DNA from: Pseudomonas sp. BN411 | GTDB taxonomy: Bacteria; Pseudomonadota; Gammaproteobacteria; Pseudomonadales; Pseudomonadaceae | Direction of reading: 5' to 3' | Length of the DNA stretch: 45,340 bases | Assembly (NCBI RefSeq): GCF_029871235.1 | Contig: NZ_SSOM01000085.1 | Coordinates: forward strand, 1-45,340 | In this document: piece by piece, positions 45,319 to 45,340 of the stretch | How positions within the stretch are numbered: position 1 is the stretch's first letter | Layout of the letters: each line of letters opens with the position of its first letter | Position numbers and translations under genes: made by a program | The notes under the pieces: generated by a model | What the model saw: only the letters and a program-made list of their open reading frames with translations | What the model was told of the DNA's origin: nothing | The model's database searches: none

Positions 45319-45340
45319 GACTGCTGGCTGCCGCATAACC

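Overview
High-GC DNA with Pseudomonas hallmarks: REP/REPIN palindromes, RTX-type secreted proteins, an msu/sfn sulfonate cluster in the order I associate with P. aeruginosa, and a nirBD / nitrate-reductase-flavoprotein fusion locus. An environmental Pseudomonas near the P. aeruginosa lineage is the best fit. Nothing looks like phage, an integrated plasmid or CRISPR. Assignments rest on reading motifs and on family knowledge; no database search was possible.

Layout. (1) 1-10551 (-): 5' part (3,517 codons) of a giant secreted heme peroxidase with RTX repeats. It is built from two near-identical peroxidase + RTX + Ig-like modules, and its 3' end lies outside the window. (2) 11374-16810: organosulfur cluster sfnR-like (-), then msuE, msuD, msuC and a second sfnR-like gene (+), with a strong sigma-54 promoter before msuE. 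(3) 16815-19283: two linked exported/membrane proteins of unknown role, a repeat-rich gap, and a divergent CsrA-like regulator. (4) 19343-22175: a ToxR/CadC-like membrane-anchored regulator with a ToxS-like small partner, divergent from a lipoprotein and an outer-membrane beta-barrel gene. (5) 22218-27064 (-): MltF-like lytic transglycosylase, PPK2 polyphosphate kinase, a DUF3302/YibH-type membrane fusion pair and a DUF3313 lipoprotein. (6) 27349-35587: a second RTX heme peroxidase (1,988 aa), divergent from a histidine kinase whose response regulator is encoded tail-to-tail with it. (7) 36044-37127: chaC and a small unknown gene. (8) 37512-45154: nirBD (-) divergent from a 1,375-aa nitrate reductase-CysJ-like fusion (+).

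How the parts work together. The msu genes release sulfite from methanesulfinate/methanesulfonate under two sigma-54 activators. The nas/nir locus reduces nitrate to ammonium. Its 594-bp divergent control region carries, in both directions, a sigma-54 promoter, a pair of ANTAR-type hairpins (hexaloops with A at position 1 and G at 4, and an identical second loop AAAGGC) and an intrinsic terminator overlapping the second hairpin. This is a mirrored NasT-type antitermination switch and the clearest regulatory discovery here. Each peroxidase has RTX calcium-binding repeats and should leave the cell by a type I system not present in this window.
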